DNA of 9,410 nucleotides, taken from assembly GCA_017437165.1 (NCBI GenBank), contig JAFSBS010000347.1, positions 1 through 9,410 of the forward strand, in the 5' to 3' direction. Shown in pieces: positions 6,145 to 9,410 of this stretch; positions within the stretch are counted from its first letter, which is position 1; every line of letters starts with the position of its first letter. A program made the position numbers and the translations under genes. The DNA comes from Clostridia bacterium (lineage in GTDB: Bacteria > Bacillota > Clostridia > Oscillospirales > Acutalibacteraceae). The notes beneath the pieces were generated by a model. It did not search any database and had not been told where the DNA came from. It was given only the letters and a program-made list of their open reading frames with translations.

Positions 6145-8088
6145 ATGTTAAGAAAAAGGCAAGTACACCTTGATTTTCATACAAGTGAATTTGTACCGGT
6201 TGGCGACAAGTTCAGTAAAGAGCAGTTTCAAAGTGCTTTGAAGGCAGGGCACGTTGATTCTATTACCGTTTTTTCAAAATGTCATCATGGCTGGTCTTAC
6301 CACCCGACAGAAGCTAACGAAATGCACCCTACTTTAAAATTTGATTTATTAGGCGCACAACTTGAAGCATGTAAGGAAATAAATGTAAATGCGCCTGTTT
6401 ATATTTCTGCAGGATTTGACGAAAAAGATTTTTTAAGACACCCCGAGTGGCGGTGTGTTGTTTCGCTTGATAAAGAAAGACAAAAGGAATTTGAAAATGA
6501 AGTACATTTTCATCAGTTGTGCTTTAACACAGGGTATCTTGATGTTTTGTGCAGCCAGATTGAAGAAGTAATGGTAAAATACAACCCGTGTGGTATTTTC
6601 CTCGATATTGTTGCACCAAAAATCTGTTATTGCGAGAGCTGTCAGAGGGATATGAAAACACTCGGCTTAAATATTGAAAATGAAAATGACAGAGAGAAGT
6701 TTTCGCAGATTGTTTTTAATAAATATCTTGATGCAACTGAAAATGCAGTCAGAAAATATAGCGCAACTGCCACAATTTTTCAAAATCAGGGACATATTCC
6801 AAAAGGCGATTATCGCTATATAGAGAAAAATACGCATCTCGAACTTGAAAGTTTACCAACAGGTGGTTGGGGTTACGACCATTTTCCACTTTCTGCGTCA
6901 TATACACGAACACTCAAAGATGTTGAATTTTTGGGTATGACAGGTAAGTTTCATCATTCGTGGGGTGAGTTCGGCGGTTTCAAGCATCCTAATGCTTTAA
7001 TTTATGAAGCCGGTTTAAGCATTATGAATGGTGCGGGTTGCTCCGTTGGTGACCAGATGCACCCATCAGGCGAAATGAATATGGCTACCTATAATCTTAT
7101 AGGTAAGGCATATTCAATGGTAGAAGAAAAAGAACCCTGGTTAATAAATGCCAAAAACACGGCAGATATAGCGGTTTTAAGTGCGGAATCAATCACAGGT
7201 GACAGAGATGTAAAAGCAGACACGGGCGCTAACAGAATGTTACTTGAAAGCAATTATTTATACAATTTCATTGATGAAACAATGGATATTTCAATATATA
7301 AGTTGCTTGTTTTGCCTGATGTACAAGGTGTTTCAGACGAATTTATAAAAAAAGTAAAAGCGTTTTTAAGTAATGGTGGTAAAGTCATTGCAAGTGGTGA
7401 ATCAATAATTAAAAACAATAAATTTGTACTTGATGTCGGTGCAGAATACTTGGGCAAAAATGAATTTTCGCCAACATATTTAATTCCGCATTATGACACT
7501 GTAAATGGTGTTACAGAATATTTAATGCGTGCGAATTCTTATAAATTTGAAGTTAATAGTGGTGAAGTAGTTGCAAGTATGCAAAATCCGTATTTTAACA
7601 GAACACTTGAACACTTCTGTTCACATATGCACGCACCAAATAATCCCGAAGAAAGCTTCCCGGGGGCAGTTATAAATAAAAATATCGCGTATATTGGTTG
7701 GGATATTTTTTCTGCTTATGCAAAACTTGGTCACATCTGCTTTAAAGAGCTTTTTAAAGCAATTCTTGAAAAAATGCTTGGTGACGACAAAACAGTTACA
7801 GTAGATATTCCCGACAAGGCAGTTGTTACATACACTTATCAGGAAAAAGAACAAAGAAATATTTTGCACCTTTTATATGCTCACACAACAGTACGTGGTG
7901 AAAATACAGAAGTAATTGAAGATACTGTTCCGCTTTATAATGTGAAATGTTCCGTGAAACACAGTAAAAAACCGAGAAAAGTGTCACTTCAGCCACATAA
8001 CGAAGAAATACCATTTGAATTTATAAATGGAGAAGTAAAATTCACAGTTCCGAAAGTAGATATACACGCAATGGTGGTTATAGAATGA
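6145..8088 (+). CDS. GHL6-type glycoside hydrolase with beta-galactosidase-trimerisation-like domain
   Basis: 647-residue predicted cytoplasmic glycosidase of the 'hypothetical glycosyl hydrolase 6'/alpha-amylase-like group. Seen: TIM-barrel start 'QVHLDFHTSEF' (6-16), 'DSITVFSKCHHGWSYHPTEA' (38-57), the strand-end acid 'GIFLDIV' (D154), a family-typical CxCxxC (C161, C163, C166), 'LELESLPTGGWGYDHFP' (232-248, with E233/E235) and 'FHHSWGEFGG' (269-278). Residues about 340-545 look like a trimerisation/glutamine-amidotransferase-like domain ('YKLLVLPDVQGVSDEFIKKV', 386-405), and a beta-rich C-terminal domain follows. GH151-type alpha-L-fucosidases are said to share this layout, so fucosidase activity is possible but unproven. 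D154 as catalytic residue is inference. No signal peptide is present. ATG at 6145 has CGGAGA (6132-6137) 7 nt upstream. It is first in a two-gene operon, and the stop overlaps the next start (ATGA at 8085-8088). Confidence 0.82.
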   Translation: MLRKRQVHLDFHTSEFVPVGDKFSKEQFQSALKAGHVDSITVFSKCHHGWSYHPTEANEMHPTLKFDLLGAQLEACKEINVNAPVYISAGFDEKDFLRHPEWRCVVSLDKERQKEFENEVHFHQLCFNTGYLDVLCSQIEEVMVKYNPCGIFLDIVAPKICYCESCQRDMKTLGLNIENENDREKFSQIVFNKYLDATENAVRKYSATATIFQNQGHIPKGDYRYIEKNTHLELESLPTGGWGYDHFPLSASYTRTLKDVEFLGMTGKFHHSWGEFGGFKHPNALIYEAGLSIMNGAGCSVGDQMHPSGEMNMATYNLIGKAYSMVEEKEPWLINAKNTADIAVLSAESITGDRDVKADTGANRMLLESNYLYNFIDETMDISIYKLLVLPDVQGVSDEFIKKVKAFLSNGGKVIASGESIIKNNKFVLDVGAEYLGKNEFSPTYLIPHYDTVNGVTEYLMRANSYKFEVNSGEVVASMQNPYFNRTLEHFCSHMHAPNNPEESFPGAVINKNIAYIGWDIFSAYAKLGHICFKELFKAILEKMLGDDKTVTVDIPDKAVVTYTYQEKEQRNILHLLYAHTTVRGENTEVIEDTVPLYNVKCSVKHSKKPRKVSLQPHNEEIPFEFINGEVKFTVPKVDIHAMVVIE

Positions 8089-8813
8089 AACTTTTATCAA
8101 TAGGCAACAGTTTTTCAACTGATTCTCATAAGTTTTTACATAGTATTGCAGAGCAGAATGGTGTGAATTTAGAGTGCTACAATCTTTTTATTGGCGGTTG
8201 TTCACTTGAGACACATTGGATAAATTATACTGCAAACAATGCGTTTTACGATTTAGAAATAAACGGAAATGAAGCAACAAGAAAAATCAGTATAAATGAA
8301 GCACTTACTATGGAAAAGTGGGATGTAGTCACTGTTCAGCAGGCGAGTGCGTTTAGCGGTATTTTTGATAGTTTCATGCCATTTTTAACCGATTTAGTTG
8401 CGGTTGTAAAAGAAAAAGTGCCAACTGCTAAAATTTATTTTCACGAAACATGGAGTTATGAAATCGGCTCGCTTCACGAAGGATTTTTAAACTACAACAG
8501 TAATCAGAAAGAAATGTATTTGAGCATTAAAGAATCAAGTAAAAAAGCAAGTGATTTAATAAATGCAGAAATTATTCCTACAGGCGATATTGTTCAACTG
8601 GTAAGAGAAATTATTCCCGAATTTGATTATAAAAATGGCGGTTTGTCACTCTGTCGTGACAGTTTTCATCTCTCTGAAGATTATGGCAGATTTTTAGCAG
8701 GTGCAGTCTGGTTTAAAAAATTGACCGGACAACAATTAAAAAAACAACCATTTATGAATTTTGATTATGATATTTTAAAAAAGTTAATAAAAGTGATAAA
8801 CGAAAAGGTCTGA
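8085..8813 (+). CDS. DUF4886 SGNH-hydrolase-like protein, probable carbohydrate esterase
   Basis: 242-residue protein of the DUF4886 family, related to SGNH/GDSL hydrolases that remove acyl groups such as acetate from sugars. Seen: block I 'LLSIGNSFSTDSHKFLH' (3-19) with candidate nucleophile S9; block II glycine in 'IGGCS' (36-40); block III 'VVTVQQAS' (81-88), where Gln replaces the usual Asn, as is common in DUF4886; 'YFHETWSYE' (118-126); and block V 'CRDSFHLSEDYGRF' (190-203) with D192 and H195 completing the triad. No signal peptide, so cytoplasmic. Its ATG (8085) overlaps the glycosidase stop by 4 nt and GGTGG (8073-8077) lies 7 nt upstream, so translation is probably coupled and the two proteins made in step. 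A terminator follows. Substrate is inferred from context only. Confidence 0.82.
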   Translation: MKLLSIGNSFSTDSHKFLHSIAEQNGVNLECYNLFIGGCSLETHWINYTANNAFYDLEINGNEATRKISINEALTMEKWDVVTVQQASAFSGIFDSFMPFLTDLVAVVKEKVPTAKIYFHETWSYEIGSLHEGFLNYNSNQKEMYLSIKESSKKASDLINAEIIPTGDIVQLVREIIPEFDYKNGGLSLCRDSFHLSEDYGRFLAGAVWFKKLTGQQLKKQPFMNFDYDILKKLIKVINEKV

Positions 8814-8816
8814 AAC

Positions 8817-8852
8817 AAAGCACTCATTGAAAAATGGGTGCTTTCTTTTTAT
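8817..8852 (+). terminator. Rho-independent terminator of the GHL6-DUF4886 operon
   Basis: A 12-bp stem from 8817-8828 and 8833-8844 (AAAGCAC pairing GTGCTTT, one T-G wobble, then CATT pairing AATG) with a GAAA tetraloop is followed by CTTTTTATT. It starts 4 nt after the stop codon at 8811-8813. Confidence 0.9.
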
Positions 8853-8919
8853 TAAAAAAGGAATTTTACAAGAAAATGTTTCCTGAACAAAGACTCTACA
8901 CACTTCCAAACAGTTGTTT

Positions 8920-8925
8920 TATAAT
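8920..8925 (+). promoter_or_regulatory. Candidate -10 box for the Mor-like gene
   Basis: TATAAT at 8920-8925 lies 24 nt before the end of the GGGGGAG ribosome binding site (8944-8950). Transcription would begin near 8932. No good -35 is found 16-18 nt upstream (TACACA at 8897-8902 is the best placed), so an activator may be needed. This box lies in what would otherwise be the upstream extension of the reading frame, which argues against a start as far upstream as 8914. Confidence 0.45.
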
Positions 8926-8949
8926 TTAAAAAAAGAAAATTGTGGGGGA

Positions 8950-9240
8950 GTGGTTACATTAGACAGCAAAAAAATAAAAGGGGAAAATCTGAATGGCTCT
9001 TACAGTGAACTGGCATCTTTTTTAGGAGTTGAAACAGTTTTAAAAATTCATTCTAAATACAGAGGAACGCAGATGTTTTTTCCTGTTGAGCTTTTCAGCA
9101 GAGATTTTATAAGAGAGCAGATAGTCAATGAATACAACGGGAGCAATATAAGAGAGTTAGCAATAAAATATGGCTACACTGAAAAATGGATAAGAAAAAT
9201 TGTAAAAGAAAAAAAGGACAATGATTTAAAGGGTGGATGA
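8950..9240 (+). CDS. Mor-type transcriptional activator family DNA-binding protein, start uncertain
   Basis: Small DNA-binding protein, up to 96 residues from GTG 8950, similar in layout to chromosomal and phage Mor (middle operon regulator)-like proteins. Seen: an N-terminal helix 'GSYSELASFLG', the central 'LKIHSKYRGTQMFFPVELFS' segment typical of Mor dimerisation regions, and a C-terminal helix-turn-helix 'NIRELAIKYGYTEKWIRKIV' (coded by 9145-9204). The start is a problem. GGGGGAG (8944-8950) is a strong ribosome binding site, but the codon 8 nt after its GGAG, the spacing used by neighbouring genes, is TTA (8959), not a known efficient start. GTG at 8950 overlaps the ribosome binding site, and CTG at 8989 after AAAGGGG is another weak option. 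The body of the frame is intact. The next gene starts one base after the stop, so they are likely cotranscribed. It may regulate that gene or itself. Confidence 0.7.
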   Translation: MVTLDSKKIKGENLNGSYSELASFLGVETVLKIHSKYRGTQMFFPVELFSRDFIREQIVNEYNGSNIRELAIKYGYTEKWIRKIVKEKKDNDLKGG

Positions 9241-9241
9241 T

Positions 9242-9410
9242 ATGGAAAACAAAAATAATAAACAAGACAAGAAAAAGCAACTTGTAGTTATAATTTTGAT
9301 TATTGCTGTGATTGCAGTAATCGGTTTTGTAACTTCAGGAAATGACAAAAAGAGAGAAGAACAACCTGTAAGCACAACAGAAATTTCTGAAACAATAACT
9401 GAAAGTGAAG
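9242..9410 (+). CDS. Single-span membrane-anchored protein, truncated by window end
   Basis: The first 56 codons of a protein continuing past the window. Seen: a short, Lys/Asn/Gln-rich cytoplasmic start with KKK just before the membrane segment, one hydrophobic helix at about 14-31 (LVVIILIIAVIAVIGFV), then a charged and Ser/Thr/Glu-rich linker, presumably leading to an extracytoplasmic domain. The helix could be an uncleaved signal anchor; no lipobox Cys is seen. ATG 9242 follows the Mor-like stop (9238-9240) by one base, with AAAGGG (9228-9233) 8 nt upstream, so it forms an operon with that regulator. Its arrangement recalls the zinc-ribbon protein at 5010-5660 without the zinc ribbon. The family cannot be named without the rest of the sequence. 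Confidence 0.75.
   Translation, partial: MENKNNKQDKKKQLVVIILIIAVIAVIGFVTSGNDKKREEQPVSTTEISETITESE

Noticed and set aside
8914..8949. TTG start at 8914 for the Mor-like gene
   Set aside because: This stretch contains the only good -10 box and the ribosome binding site, so it is most likely untranslated.

Overview
This window is an AT-rich stretch of a low-GC Gram-positive genome. The strong GGGAG/GGAG ribosome binding sites, GTG starts, consensus -10/-35 promoters, U-tract terminators and families present suggest an anaerobic Clostridia-type gut or rumen organism. This is inferred from style and gene families only; no rRNA or marker gene is present.

Layout. (1) Positions 33-4688 hold a three-gene + strand operon: a BioY-type ECF substrate-binding membrane protein, a DUF4838-family protein with a GH67-N/GH20b-like N-terminal domain, and a 722-residue protein joining a beta-propeller-like half to a predicted alpha/alpha-barrel half. 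A hairpin terminator (4696-4728) closes it. (2) Positions 4730-4960 carry no gene but an array of small hairpins separated by short repeated linkers, bounded on its right by a bidirectional terminator (4969-5007). (3) Positions 5010-5959 hold a divergent pair: a minus-strand zinc-ribbon, single-span membrane protein and a plus-strand 68-residue Cro/C1-type regulator. They share a 32-bp perfect palindrome that overlaps the -10 box of a near-consensus minus-strand promoter. (4) Positions 6081-8852 hold a second carbohydrate operon with its own strong promoter and terminator: a GHL6/alpha-amylase-like glycoside hydrolase and a DUF4886 SGNH-hydrolase-like protein whose start overlaps the preceding stop by 4 nt. 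(5) Positions 8914-9410 hold a Mor-type DNA-binding protein with a problematic start codon, followed at once by the first 56 codons of a single-span membrane protein that runs off the window.

How the genes may work together. The four enzyme-like proteins (DUF4838, propeller/barrel, GHL6, DUF4886) lack classic secretion signals, so the simplest reading is intracellular processing of imported oligosaccharides, with the SGNH protein removing acyl groups and the GHL6 enzyme cleaving glycosidic bonds. No sugar transporter is in the window and the substrate cannot be read from the sequence. Two small regulator + membrane-anchored-protein modules (5010-5959 and 8914-9410) flank the second carbohydrate operon. 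The most unusual structures are the hairpin array, the palindromic operator, the propeller/barrel fusion, and the TTA codon where the Mor-like gene should start.
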